A stretch of DNA of 64,000 bases from an uncultured Duodenibacillus sp. (GCA_944390745.1 CALXQK010000002.1:1-64000), one strand, 5' to 3'; numbered from the stretch's first letter, positions 26,307-35,333 are shown. Numbers and translations: made by a program. The notes: generated by a model from the letters alone, not told the origin.

Positions 26307-27329
26307 TTAGCAGCGCCCGCCGTCCTCCTCGAGGTGGTAGGCGGTGACGCGCTCGACCTCCTCGCGCGCGCCGAGGAAGACCGCCACGCGCTGGTGGAGC
26401 TTTTCAGGGACCAGGCCCAGGATGCGGGTGCGGCCGTTGGTCGCGCGGCCGCCCGCCTGCTCCATGAGCCAGCTCATGGGGTTGGCCTCATACATGAGGC
26501 GCAGCTTTCCCGGGCGCGAGGGATCGCGGTTGTCGCGCGGATACATGAAGATGCCGCCGCGGCAGAGAATGCGGTGCACCTCGGCCACCATGGCCGCAAC
26601 CCAGCGCATGTTGAAGTCCTTGCCGCGCACGCCGGTCGTGCCCTCGAGCAGCTCGGCGATGTAGCGCTTGACGGGCTGCTCCCAGTGGCGCATGTTCGAG
26701 CAGTTGATGGCGAATTCCTTGGCGGACTCGGGCACCTTGACGTTGGCGTTCGTGAGGATGTACTCGCCCGTCCGGGGATTGAGCGTGAACATGTTCACGC
26801 CGCGCCCCACGGTAAAGACCATCTGCGTCTGCGGCCCGTAGATGACGTAGCCCGCGGCAAGCTGCCGGTCGCCGGGCTGCAGGAAGTCCTCGTCGGTCGG
26901 CGCCGAGGCGTCGCTGCGGGGGTTGACAAGCACTGAGAAGATGGTGCCGATCGAGACGTTGATGTCGATGTTGCTTGAGCCGTCGAGGGGGTCAAAGCAG
27001 ATGAGGTAGGGGCGGCGCACGCCGTCGGCGGCCGGAGCCGGCAGCGAGTGGTCGAGCTCCTCGCTGGCGCAGGCGGCCACGACGCCCGTGTCGAAGACGG
27101 CCTTCACCATCATCTCGTTGCTGACGACGTCGAGCTCCTTTTGCTCCTCGCCCTGCACGTTCTGCGTGCCGTGCAGGCCGAGAATGCCCCCGAGGGCGCC
27201 GGCCTCGACGAGGCGGCTGATGTCGCGCGACACGGCGGCCACGCCCGTGAGAAGTTTGACGAGATCGGCGTCAAGCCCGAAGTCGCGCATCTGCGCGTCG
27301 AGCCAGTCCTTCAATGTGAGTTCCTGCAT
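26307..27329 (-). CDS. fbp: fructose-1,6-bisphosphatase, class I
   Basis: This gluconeogenic enzyme hydrolyses fructose 1,6-bisphosphate to fructose 6-phosphate in the cytoplasm. The metal-binding CFDPLDGSSNIDINVSIG segment (about residues 112-130), the upstream ASEELDH, and LRLMYEANPMSWLMEQAGG near the C-terminus are typical. The length of 340 residues is normal. An FBPase beside pepN, with no sugar transport genes in the window, fits an organism living on amino acids and organic acids. It is 54 bases downstream of pepN on the same strand. Confidence 0.96.
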   Translation of the reverse strand: MQELTLKDWLDAQMRDFGLDADLVKLLTGVAAVSRDISRLVEAGALGGILGLHGTQNVQGEEQKELDVVSNEMMVKAVFDTGVVAACASEELDHSLPAPAADGVRRPYLICFDPLDGSSNIDINVSIGTIFSVLVNPRSDASAPTDEDFLQPGDRQLAAGYVIYGPQTQMVFTVGRGVNMFTLNPRTGEYILTNANVKVPESAKEFAINCSNMRHWEQPVKRYIAELLEGTTGVRGKDFNMRWVAAMVAEVHRILCRGGIFMYPRDNRDPSRPGKLRLMYEANPMSWLMEQAGGRATNGRTRILGLVPEKLHQRVAVFLGAREEVERVTAYHLEEDGGRC

Positions 27330-27383
27330 GTCTGCCTAGTCCGAAGGCTGCGCCTTCGGCTCCTTTCCTGTCTGCTCCGGGGT

Positions 27384-30053
27384 TCAGTTGTTGTTGAGCG
27401 CCTTGGTGACCACCTCGCGCACGGCGCGCGACAGCTCGGGGGTCTGGGAGACCTTCACGAGCGCATCGTGCATCAGGCGCGCCCGGTCGGGCGTGTAGCG
27501 GCGCCAGTTGTCAAGGGCGCGGGCGCAGCGTGCGGCCACGTGCGGGTTGATCTTGTCAAGCCGCAGCACCATCTCCGTCCAGAACTCGTAGCCCGAGCCG
27601 TCGGGCCGGTGGAACTCCGCCTCGTTGTTCGTCATGAAGGCGTTCACGAGCGAGTAGACGTTGTTGGGGTTCTTTTCGGAGTAGATGTCAAACTGCATGA
27701 GCGTGCGGATGCGCTCGACGACGGGCGCCTCGCCCGGGAAGCTCATGGCGGTGGCCTGCACGGTGAACCACTTGTTGATCAGCAGCGGCTCCTCGGCCCA
27801 CATCTGCCCTGCGGCATTGAGCACGTCGATCTTGGCCGGGCTCTGGCTGTTGACGATCATCTTCAGGGCCGCCAGACGGTCGGTGAGGTTGTCGGCCGAC
27901 TCAAACTGATCGCGCGCCGACAGGAGCGCCTTGGCATTGCCGCCGGCAAGCCAGTAGCTGAGCGCAAGATTGGAGATCGCGCGAAAGCCCGCATCGTGGT
28001 GCGAGGGTTCGTATCCGTCAAAGAGCATGAAGCTCTGCGTGGCGGCGTTGAAGTCCTGGCTGAAGCGCCTGCCGATCACCTCGCACACGAAGGTGCGCGC
28101 GCGGCGCACGACGTCCGGGTTGATGAGTGCGCGGCGGCGCGCAATGGCCTTCTCCGAGGGCAGCTCGAGCACGGCGGCGCGGTACTCGGGCGAGAGCTGC
28201 TGATTGGTGAAGATGCCCCCGAAGGCGTTGAGAAAGACGTCGGGCACGTCGGGATCGGCGCCCGTCTCCATCTGGTCGGCCACATGGTTGACCGTGGCAA
28301 GTGCAAGCCGCTCGAAAGCCTCGGCCCGGTTGAAGGGGTCCGAGTCGTTGAGCGCCAGGAACGCCAGCTCGTCGGTCGTGTAGTTGTAGTCGAAGATCAC
28401 CGGGGCCGAGAAGCCGCGGCCGATGGAGATCACCGGATTTTCGTTGATGTTCTCAAAGACCCAGGTGTCCGAGGCGCGGTTGAGCACCAGGTTGTAGGTC
28501 GTCACCGGTTCGCAGGACTCGCCCTGCAGGCGCAGCGCAAGGTCGCGCCCGTCGCTGCCGAGCAGTCCCACGCAGATCGGAATCACAAGCGGATGCTTGT
28601 CGTTCTGGCCCGGCGTCGGGGGCGTGGTCTGCGCGGCCTGCACCGTGAAGGTGTGGTTGGCGGGATCATAGGCCGTGGAAATCGTCACGCGCGGCGTGCC
28701 GGCCTGCGACCACCACAGCGAGAACTGCGCCAGATCGGCATCGTTGGCGTCGGCCATGGCACGGATGAAGTCGTTGCAGGTCGCCGCCTTGCAGTCAAAG
28801 CGCTCGATGTAAAGCGACAGGCCCTTCTTGAAGCCCTCGCGTCCAAGCATGGTCTGCAGCATGCGGATGACCTCGGCGCCCTTCTCATACACGGTCATCG
28901 TGTAGAAGTTGTTGATCTCCTGATAGCTCTCCGGGCGAATGGGATGCGCCATGGGGCCGGCGTCCTCGGCGAACTGGAGGTTTCGGAGCACGCGCACGTC
29001 GTTGATGCGCTTGACGGCGCGGCTCGACTCGTCGGGCGCCATGTCCATCGAGAACTCCTGGTCGCGGAAGACCGTGAGGCCCTCCTTGAGCGTGAGCTGA
29101 AACCAGTCGCGCACCGTGACGCGGTCGCCTGTCCAGTTGTGGAAGTACTCGTGGCCGACGGTCGACTCGATGGCGCGGTAGTCGCTGTCGGTGGCCAGCA
29201 TGGGCGAGGCCATGATGTAGCGGGCGTTGAAGATGTTGAGCCCCTTGTTTTCCATCGCGCCGAAGTTGAAGTCGTTCGTCGCCACGATCATGAAGCGGTC
29301 GAGGTCGAGAATCAGGCCGAAGCGCTTCTCATCCCAGGCAATGGCGCGCTTGAGGCACTCAAGCGCATAGGCGCTGTTGGGCTCGTTTTCAGGCTCGGTG
29401 TAGATCTCAAGCAGCGCCTGGCGGCCGTCGGCGAGCGTCACCGTCTGGCTGCGGCAGGCGAAGTCGCCCGCCACCAGCGCAAAGAGATAGCTTGGCTTGA
29501 AGAAGGGGTCCTCCCAGCGGGCCCAGTGCCGGCCGTTGTCCTCGTCGCCCTGGCCGGCGAGATTGCCGTTGCTCAGAAGCACCGGGTAGCGGCTCTTGTC
29601 GGCATGCATGGTCACCGTAAACCGGCTCAGGCAGTCGGGACGGTCGGGCCAGTAGGTGATGCGCCGGAAGCCCTCGGCCTCGCACTGGCTCATGAAGGCG
29701 CCGTTGCTCATGTAGATGCCCGAGAGCGCCGAGTTGGCCTGCGGGCTGAAGCGGTTGACGATCGTGATGCGCATCTTGGCGTCGACGCCGCGGATCACCA
29801 GTCCCTCGGGAACGATGCTCCAGCGGGTGTCGGGCAGGGGCTTGCCGTCGAGCAGCACCTTTTCAAAGAAGAGATCCTCGCCGTTGAGGACCAGGTCGTT
29901 CGTATGCGCGCCGGGTCGCGGCAGGACGGTCATTGTGTTGGTAACCAGCGTCGATTCGGGATCGAGTTCAAAGTCAAGTTCGACCTTCTCGATCGTGTGC
30001 GTGTAGGGACGATAGTCCTTGCGGTAGACCGTGTTGTGTTCTTTGTTGGGCAT
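27384..30053 (-). CDS. pepN: aminopeptidase N (M1 family)
   Basis: PepN is a cytoplasmic zinc aminopeptidase with broad specificity. The exopeptidase motif appears as NFGAMENKGLNIFN (about residue 265) and the zinc site as VGHEYFHNWTGDRVTVRDWF followed by KEGLTVFRDQEFS, which is HExxH-18-E. The protein has 889 residues, against 870 in E. coli. ATG 30053 gives MPNKEHNTVYRKDYRPYTH, consistent with the family; a longer frame upstream is not homologous. Together with the Xaa-Pro aminopeptidase and permeases it supports peptide and amino acid use. Confidence 0.96.
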   Translation of the reverse strand: MPNKEHNTVYRKDYRPYTHTIEKVELDFELDPESTLVTNTMTVLPRPGAHTNDLVLNGEDLFFEKVLLDGKPLPDTRWSIVPEGLVIRGVDAKMRITIVNRFSPQANSALSGIYMSNGAFMSQCEAEGFRRITYWPDRPDCLSRFTVTMHADKSRYPVLLSNGNLAGQGDEDNGRHWARWEDPFFKPSYLFALVAGDFACRSQTVTLADGRQALLEIYTEPENEPNSAYALECLKRAIAWDEKRFGLILDLDRFMIVATNDFNFGAMENKGLNIFNARYIMASPMLATDSDYRAIESTVGHEYFHNWTGDRVTVRDWFQLTLKEGLTVFRDQEFSMDMAPDESSRAVKRINDVRVLRNLQFAEDAGPMAHPIRPESYQEINNFYTMTVYEKGAEVIRMLQTMLGREGFKKGLSLYIERFDCKAATCNDFIRAMADANDADLAQFSLWWSQAGTPRVTISTAYDPANHTFTVQAAQTTPPTPGQNDKHPLVIPICVGLLGSDGRDLALRLQGESCEPVTTYNLVLNRASDTWVFENINENPVISIGRGFSAPVIFDYNYTTDELAFLALNDSDPFNRAEAFERLALATVNHVADQMETGADPDVPDVFLNAFGGIFTNQQLSPEYRAAVLELPSEKAIARRRALINPDVVRRARTFVCEVIGRRFSQDFNAATQSFMLFDGYEPSHHDAGFRAISNLALSYWLAGGNAKALLSARDQFESADNLTDRLAALKMIVNSQSPAKIDVLNAAGQMWAEEPLLINKWFTVQATAMSFPGEAPVVERIRTLMQFDIYSEKNPNNVYSLVNAFMTNNEAEFHRPDGSGYEFWTEMVLRLDKINPHVAARCARALDNWRRYTPDRARLMHDALVKVSQTPELSRAVREVVTKALNNN

Positions 30054-30241
30054 GAACGCGCTCTGAGAAGTGATGCGAAAGGGGATGTGCTGGGCGGGCG
30101 GGCAAAAACCGCCGCGGGCGCACGCAGCCGCGACGCCGCCCGGAACAGTCAATCCGGCTCATTGTAGCGCGAATGCCCGGGGCCTCCGCGCGGGCATTGA
30201 CGTCGTGCGCCGGGGATCTTCGGCGGGCCGCGGCCGGCGAC

Positions 30242-30287
30242 AAAAAAGCCCGCGCCCGCCCGGGAGTTTCGGGCGCGGCACGGGCCT
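30242..30287 (-). terminator. terminator of the NapC-type cytochrome gene
   Basis: On the minus strand a long GC-rich stem (GCCCG..GCGCCCG pairing with CGGGCG..CGCGGGC) is followed by TTTTTTG. It lies about 60 bases after the stop. Confidence 0.78.
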
Positions 30288-30347
30288 TGGGGCGCTGCAG
30301 CCGCCGGCGTGCGGCGCGCTGCAGCGGCGCGGTCGTCTCGTACTCGA

Positions 30348-30902
30348 TTAGTACTTGTGGCCGGCCTCGGTGTGGCAGGCCACGCAGTCGGTGGCCGGAT
30401 TGTCAGCCATGGCCTTGTGCATCTGGGCGACCATGGGCTTGTCCTTGCTCGGCTTGAAGTTGTTGAGATCGTGGCAGCCGCGGCAGGTGACGTAGTTGAC
30501 CGACTTCATCCAGTCGGTGACGTGCTTGGCCAGCTCGGGACGCATGGCGATCTGCTTTTCAGGCGTGTCCATCGTGCCCTGGATCTCGCCGATCAGGGAG
30601 CGGGTGCCGCTTTGGGCCTTGTGCCAGAGCAGACCGACAACCTGGGCCTGGCTGATGCTCTTGACGGATTCATACTTGAGGTGGCAGTCCACGCAGCCGA
30701 CTTCATAGCCCGAGTTGAGCTTGCCGTGCTGACCCTTCTGGAAGGAGGCGTAGGCCGCGTCCATGGAGTGGCAGAAGGTGCCGCAGAACTGGGTCGAGCC
30801 CGACCAGTGCACCACGGAGGTGCCGGCGCTCACAAGCGCGACGCCAACGACGACGCCGACGAGGACCAGGGCACCGGCGTACCACTTGCTGTTCTTGTTC
30901 AT
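30348..30902 (-). CDS. NapC/NirT-family tetraheme c-type cytochrome (quinol dehydrogenase)
   Basis: NapC-type proteins oxidise membrane quinol and pass electrons to periplasmic reductases. One N-terminal helix (residues about 8-28) anchors the 184-residue protein. Four heme sites are visible: CGTFCH, CVDCH, CRGCH and CVACH. The first is CX3CH instead of CX2CH, and the following SMD replaces the usual glutamate/methionine-containing segment. AGGAGG lies 5 bases before the ATG, the best ribosome binding site in the window. No reductase gene is adjacent, so it may serve unlinked partners such as the two exported flavoproteins. An FNR/DNR-like box lies 204 bases upstream. Confidence 0.92.
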   Translation of the reverse strand: MNKNSKWYAGALVLVGVVVGVALVSAGTSVVHWSGSTQFCGTFCHSMDAAYASFQKGQHGKLNSGYEVGCVDCHLKYESVKSISQAQVVGLLWHKAQSGTRSLIGEIQGTMDTPEKQIAMRPELAKHVTDWMKSVNYVTCRGCHDLNNFKPSKDKPMVAQMHKAMADNPATDCVACHTEAGHKY

Positions 30903-31105
30903 ATAAGCCTCCTAAGACTTGCGATCTTGATGTTTTCGTTTTTCTTGAGCGCGCTGCGGCCGGGCACTGGATTGCCCTTCGACGACCCCGGCTCTTGTTG
31001 TTTGTTCCCGGGGGTCGGCTCGTCGGCCGCCGGCTGACTGGGGTTTGCTTGCCGCAAACAGTAAGCGAATGTTAAGAAAAACCCATCGTTTTTCCTTAAA
31101 GCGCT

Positions 31106-31119
31106 TTGACGGAGGTCAA
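31106..31119. promoter_or_regulatory. FNR/DNR-family box upstream of the cytochrome gene
   Basis: TTGAC-GGAG-GTCAA is a perfect 5-base dyad with a 4-base centre, the layout of CRP/FNR-family sites (FNR TTGAT-N4-ATCAA). TAACAT on the minus strand at 31069-31074 is a possible -10 about 32 bases downstream. The rest of the 30903-31253 interval holds no gene, only this putative promoter and a leader of about 160 bases. Confidence 0.6.
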
Positions 31120-31253
31120 TGCCTGTGTGGTCCGGATGCTGATCTTGGACAATCGGGCGGTGTTTGCCCGAAAACTGCATCCATAGACCTAGACCAAAGG
31201 AATGATGCGCCGTCTGACAGGAAAAAGGGGGCCATCCGGCCGCGGCCGAAGGA

Positions 31254-32108
31254 CTAGGTAAAGAGCGCAACCACGACGGCCTGCGGCGACACGAGCGCCT
31301 CGGCCCTGTCGCCCAGGCGCAGACCGTGGCCGGGGCGGGCAAAGCCCACAAGCGACATGCCGCCGGCCAGGCGGATGGTCACCTCGCCTCCCTTGTCCTC
31401 ACGCGCCGAGCGCACGACGGTGCCGTGGATGATGCAGCTTTTTCGGCTTTCCTCTGGCAGTTCGATGCGGCGGGCGATTTCAACGGCCGTGGCCTTGGCA
31501 AGCGCGAGAATCTTCGAGCCCGTGGTGATGCCCAGCAGCTGGGCGCTTTCTTGGGTGAGCACGGCCTTGAGCGAATTTTCAGAGTCGATCTCCAGCAGCA
31601 GGTGCACCATGGCCGGACCGCGCGTGATGCGCCTGACGGTCACCGGAAACTGGTTGCGCATGGAGGTGCGCAGCGTCGCCGCCCCCACGGGGACAAGCTG
31701 GGGCAGGGCGCGCGAGGAAAACTCCTCAAAGACCTTCTCACGGGCCAGGGCGAGCCGCTCGCTCAGCTCAAGCACCGTCACCCCCGTTGCCGTCAGCTGC
31801 GTGCCGCCGCCATGACTGCCGCCGACGGCCTTTTCCACGAGTGGGGCGCCGGCAAGGTTGCCCAGCGTCTCGATGGCCTGCCAGGCCGCCTTGTAGGAGA
31901 CGTTGGCCAGGCGCGCGGCCTCGGAGATCGATCCCGTTTCGTGAATGCGCCGCAGGATGTTGATGCGCTTGTCAACGAGCTGCTCGAGCTGGCGCGTGAG
32001 CGCAATCGGGGCGGCAAGAAGCTGCGGATCGTCGGGAAGGTCCCCGGAGGGGACCGCCGGAGTCGGGGACTGGATCCGTGAGGGATTGGCGGGCTTGGCG
32101 GAAGTCAT
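31254..32108 (-). CDS. modE: molybdate-responsive transcriptional regulator ModE
   Basis: ModE binds molybdate and represses the molybdate transporter genes. The winged HTH covers about residues 45-110 (NILRRIHETGSISEAARLANV, SYKAAWQAIETL, then the GGSHGGG wing). Two C-terminal Mop domains follow: SMRNQFPVTVRRITRG (about 150-210) and EESRKSCIIHGTVVRSARE (about 220-284). The 284-residue length is slightly above E. coli ModE (262) owing to a Pro-rich N-terminus of about 40 residues. It is transcribed away from modA, with a ModE-like operator in the gap. Confidence 0.93.
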   Translation of the reverse strand: MTSAKPANPSRIQSPTPAVPSGDLPDDPQLLAAPIALTRQLEQLVDKRINILRRIHETGSISEAARLANVSYKAAWQAIETLGNLAGAPLVEKAVGGSHGGGTQLTATGVTVLELSERLALAREKVFEEFSSRALPQLVPVGAATLRTSMRNQFPVTVRRITRGPAMVHLLLEIDSENSLKAVLTQESAQLLGITTGSKILALAKATAVEIARRIELPEESRKSCIIHGTVVRSAREDKGGEVTIRLAGGMSLVGFARPGHGLRLGDRAEALVSPQAVVVALFT

Positions 32109-32267
32109 GGCATCAAGGAAGAATCAGAAAGACAGGCGCTCGCCGTCGAGCGCCTCCCCGCAGTCTAACAAGCGCGGCAGGGCCATGCAGGGCTGCCAAC
32201 CGAGGGCTCAGGGATGCGGTCCTCCCATCTGGCTATTCAAAAATTGAATTGCGCGTGTTAATCTTTG

Positions 32268-32290
32268 CGCTATTCCGCTTGTAGATAGCG
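32268..32290. promoter_or_regulatory. ModE-type operator in front of modA
   Basis: CGCTAT-N11-ATAGCG is a perfect 6-base dyad, close to the E. coli ModE site (CGTTAT-N12-ATAACG). It overlaps the expected -10 region of a promoter with -35 TTGAAT at 32244-32249, so binding would block transcription. An extra dyad TTCAA-AAA-TTGAA lies at 32236-32248. Confidence 0.72.
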
Positions 32291-32350
32291 GCGGCGTTCT
32301 TCACCATGCGGCCGCTAGCGCTTGAACACAACTCTTTTAGGGAGACGTCC

Positions 32351-33106
32351 ATGAAATCCTCCGTCAAACTGGCTCTGGCCGGAGTTCTGGTGAGTCTGAC
32401 CGGCGCGGCCTGCGCGGCAGACGTGCTCGTGGCTGTTGCCGCGAACTTCACGGCGCCCGCCAAGGAGCTCGCCCCCATCTTTGAAAAGAAGACCGGCCAC
32501 AAGCTCGTGCTGAGCTTCGGCTCGACGGGCATGTTCTACGGGCAGATCAAGAACGGCGCGGATTTCGACGTGCTTCTGGCCGCTGACGACAAGACGCCGA
32601 AAAAGGCGCTCGATGAAGGCTACGGCGTCAAGGGGACGTCCTTTACCTATGCCGAGGGCAAGCTGGTGCTGTGGAGTTCCGACGCCTCCAAGGTGACCGA
32701 CGGCGAGGCGCTTCTGAAGTCCGGCAGCTTCAACAAGTGCGCCGTGGCCAACCCGAAGCTTGCGCCCTACGGGCTTGCGGCCTATGAGTCGCTCAAGGCG
32801 ATGGGCCTCTTCGAGAAGGTTCAGCCCAAGTTCGTCGAGGGCGACAACATCGGCAAGACCTTCAACTTCGTGAAGACGGGCAACGCCGACATCGGCTTCG
32901 TGGCCCTGAGCCAGGTTTCCAAGAACGGCAAGTTCACCTCGGGTTCGGGCTGGATGGTGCCCGAGAAGTACTACAACCCGATTCGTCAGGATGCGGTGCT
33001 GCTCAAAAACGGCAAGAATGCCGAGGCGGCGCGCGCCTTCCTTGAGTTCCTCAAGGGCCCCGAGGCATCCGCCGTGAAGAAGGCCTACGGGTACGGAGCG
33101 GGCTAG
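32351..33106 (+). CDS. modA: molybdate ABC transporter, periplasmic binding protein
   Basis: ModA captures molybdate or tungstate in the periplasm. A Sec signal (MKSSVKLALAGVLVSLTGA, cleavage near CAA-DV) precedes the mature VLVAVAANFTAPAKELAPIF. The oxyanion-contacting SFGSTGMFYGQI and DFDVLLAADDKTPKKAL segments are typical. It has 251 residues. ATG 32351 is chosen because GGGAGA lies 5 bases before it and the signal peptide begins there. It is the first gene of modABC. Confidence 0.95.
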   Translation: MKSSVKLALAGVLVSLTGAACAADVLVAVAANFTAPAKELAPIFEKKTGHKLVLSFGSTGMFYGQIKNGADFDVLLAADDKTPKKALDEGYGVKGTSFTYAEGKLVLWSSDASKVTDGEALLKSGSFNKCAVANPKLAPYGLAAYESLKAMGLFEKVQPKFVEGDNIGKTFNFVKTGNADIGFVALSQVSKNGKFTSGSGWMVPEKYYNPIRQDAVLLKNGKNAEAARAFLEFLKGPEASAVKKAYGYGAG

Positions 33107-33136
33107 CCTGCGGCGCTTTTTGCGGCCGGACACGCC

Positions 33137-33180
33137 GGGCGGACGTTCCTGGGGGAGGCATCCCGACAAGGCGTCCGCCC
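33137..33180 (+). other. hairpin in the modA-modB gap
   Basis: GGGCGGACG (33137-33145) and CGTCCGCCC (33172-33180) are perfect 9-base arms with a 26-base loop and no T tract. The 214-base gap between modA and modB is unusually long for this operon. The structure could stabilise the modA mRNA and let the binding protein be made in excess. Confidence 0.4.
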
Positions 33181-33320
33181 GAAGTTTCGTGTGCGCCGCG
33201 CAGCGCACCCGGCGCATTGACTAAACTTGCCCGGAAAAAACTTCCAGAGCCAGCCTCGACTGCAGACGGCGGGCTCCCCGGGCCCGGTCCGGCCCTCCGG
33301 CCCAAAAGCAGCAAACCCCC

Positions 33321-34016
33321 ATGTCCGATATTTCTCTTGAGCCCGTCCGGCTCAGTCTGGAGCTGGCGGCCATCACGACGCTTGTGCTGATTGTGCTGGC
33401 AACGCCGCTTGCCTGGTGGATCGCCCGCACGAAGAGTCCCCTTCGCGCGCCGGTCACGGCGCTCGTGACGCTGCCGCTCGTGCTGCCGCCCTCGGTGCTG
33501 GGCTTTTACATTCTGGTCGCCCTGGGTCCGCACGGGCCGCTCGGGCAGCTCACGCAGTCCCTGGGCCTGGGGCTTCTCACCTTCACCTTCCCGGGACTGG
33601 TGGTGGGCTCGATCATCTATTCGCTGCCCTTTGCGGTGCAGCCGCTGCAGGCGGCCTTCGAGTCGATCGGCCCGCGTCCGATGGAGGTGGCCGCAACGCT
33701 CGGGGCACGGCCCCTGGACGCCTTCTTCTCGGTCATCGTGCCTCTGGCGCGGCCGGGCTTTTTTACGGCGATCGTGCTCACCTTTGCGCACACGATCGGC
33801 GAGTTCGGCGTGGTGCTCATGATCGGCGGCAACATTCCGGGCAAGACGCAGGTGGTCTCCACCGAGATCTACACCTTCGTGGAGGCCATGGAGTATGACA
33901 AGGCGCACCTGCTTGCGGGCGGCATGCTCGTCTTTTCCTTTGCGGTGCTTCTCGTCGTGGCCTGGCTCAACCGCAAGGGGCGCGCCTCGGCGGCCGCCGG
34001 CGAGACCCCGGTGTAG
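33321..34016 (+). CDS. modB: molybdate ABC transporter permease
   Basis: ModB forms the membrane channel of the molybdate importer. The 231-residue protein has about five or six helices. The ATPase-contacting EAA loop appears as MEVAATLGARPLDAFFSVIV (about residues 128-147). TFAHTIGEFGVVLMIGGN is the usual conserved segment after it. The ribosome binding site is weak. modC starts 12 bases after its stop, so the two are cotranslated closely. Confidence 0.95.
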   Translation: MSDISLEPVRLSLELAAITTLVLIVLATPLAWWIARTKSPLRAPVTALVTLPLVLPPSVLGFYILVALGPHGPLGQLTQSLGLGLLTFTFPGLVVGSIIYSLPFAVQPLQAAFESIGPRPMEVAATLGARPLDAFFSVIVPLARPGFFTAIVLTFAHTIGEFGVVLMIGGNIPGKTQVVSTEIYTFVEAMEYDKAHLLAGGMLVFSFAVLLVVAWLNRKGRASAAAGETPV

Positions 34017-34027
34017 GAGGGCAGACG

Positions 34028-35140
34028 ATGAGCACTCAGAATCCCGGCAGTGCGCAGGGCGGGCAGGACCCGGGCCGCATCTGCGTGCGCATGAGCCGGC
34101 CGGGCGGCTTTTCGCTTGACGTGGACATCCCCGTGCGCGACGGGGGCGTGACGACGCTCTTTGGCCCCTCGGGGTGCGGCAAGACGACGGTGCTGAGAAG
34201 CGCCGCGGGGCTCGAGCACGCCCAGGGGCTGGTGCGCATCGCCGGTCGTCTCTGGCAGGACGATGAGAAGGGCGTCTTTGTGCCCGTCTGCGAGCGGCGC
34301 CTTGGGTACGTCTTTCAGGAGGCAAGCCTTTTTGCGCATCTCAACGTTGAGCAAAACATCAGCTTCGGCCTCAGACGTCGGCACGATCCCCAGGGCGCGG
34401 CGCGGCTTGCGCAGGCCGTGGAGCTGCTCGGGATCGGACACCTTCTGAAGCGCCGTCCGCAGGAGCTCTCCGGCGGCGAGCGGCAGCGCTGCGCAATCGC
34501 CCGCGCGCTTGCCACGCGCCCGCAGGCGCTTTTCATGGATGAGCCGCTTGCCGCGCTTGACCACGCCCGCAGGCTTGAGATCATGCCCTGGCTTGAGCGC
34601 ATCAAGCGAGAGCTCAACATTCCCGTGGTGTACGTCACGCATTCCGAGGAGGAGGTGCTGCGGCTTGCCGACACGCTGGTCGTGATGACCGAGGGCCGCG
34701 TCAGGGACGCTGGTCCGGTGGCGCGCGTCTGGCACGATCTCAGTGTGGGGGCAAATGCCGGTGCGGCGCGCTCAAGCCTTGTGCTCGCGCGCGTGGCTGA
34801 GCGCGATGTACGCTGGGGGCTCATGAAGGCCGAGGCGGGCGGCGCCTGGTTCTGGGTGCGCGACAACGGAGCCGAGATCGGCAGCAGCCTGCGCCTGATG
34901 CTTGAGGCCGACAACGTTTCGATTTCCGTCGGCCGCCCCTCGCAGACGAGCATTCAAAATGTCTTTGCCTGCCGGGTGAAGGCCATTCTTCCCGGGCGCG
35001 ACGCGGCGCGCACGCTCGTGGAGCTCGATGCGCGGGAGACGACGATTCTGGCCGAGGTGACGGCCCGCGCCGCCGCGGAGCTTGGCCTCGCGCCTGGCAT
35101 GGAGGTCTGGGCGCAGGTGAAGTCGGTGGCGGTGCACTGA
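34028..35140 (+). CDS. modC: molybdate ABC transporter ATP-binding protein
   Basis: ModC powers molybdate import. Walker A is GPSGCGKTT (about residue 46), the signature LSGGERQR (about 149) and Walker B ALFMDEPLAALD. The C-terminal domain from about residue 300 is a Mop/TOBE fold (SQTSIQNVFACRVKAILPG), which can bind molybdate and regulate uptake. The 370-residue length fits. GGAGGG precedes the ATG by 7 bases. No terminator is obvious between modC and the tRNA-Leu promoter. Confidence 0.95.
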   Translation: MSTQNPGSAQGGQDPGRICVRMSRPGGFSLDVDIPVRDGGVTTLFGPSGCGKTTVLRSAAGLEHAQGLVRIAGRLWQDDEKGVFVPVCERRLGYVFQEASLFAHLNVEQNISFGLRRRHDPQGAARLAQAVELLGIGHLLKRRPQELSGGERQRCAIARALATRPQALFMDEPLAALDHARRLEIMPWLERIKRELNIPVVYVTHSEEEVLRLADTLVVMTEGRVRDAGPVARVWHDLSVGANAGAARSSLVLARVAERDVRWGLMKAEAGGAWFWVRDNGAEIGSSLRLMLEADNVSISVGRPSQTSIQNVFACRVKAILPGRDAARTLVELDARETTILAEVTARAAAELGLAPGMEVWAQVKSVAVH

Positions 35141-35193
35141 GAGCGGTTGAAATGTCGTTGTTTTTTGAAGGCTTTGCGCAGCGGCGCCCCAAT

Positions 35194-35222
35194 TTGCAAA
35201 GTCCGTGCGCCGCGGGCATAAT
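35194..35222 (+). promoter_or_regulatory. sigma-70 promoter of tRNA-Leu
   Basis: TTGCAA (35194-35199) and CATAAT (35217-35222) are 17 bases apart. The start point would lie about 20 bases before the tRNA gene. Confidence 0.75.
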
Positions 35223-35248
35223 CACTGACTCCAAAAACATCTTGACTT

Positions 35249-35333
35249 GCCCGAGTGGCGGAATGGTAGACGCAGAGGACTCAAAATCCTCCGCCTAAAC
35301 AGCGTGAGAGTTCGAGTCTCTCCTCGGGCACCA
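35249..35333 (+). tRNA. tRNA-Leu (anticodon CAA)
   Basis: The acceptor arms GCCCGAG and CTCGGGC pair perfectly, followed by A73 and an encoded CCA. The anticodon stem GAGGA/TCCTC frames the loop CTCAAAA, giving anticodon CAA, which reads UUG. The long variable arm (CCGCCTAAACAGCGTGAG region) and GTTCGAGTC T loop are those of a class II leucine tRNA. It has its own promoter and terminator. Confidence 0.95.

Noticed and set aside
27048-30167. 1039-codon plus-strand frame opposite fbp and pepN
   Set aside because: It runs antisense to two well-conserved enzymes, has no recognisable domain and low-complexity composition.
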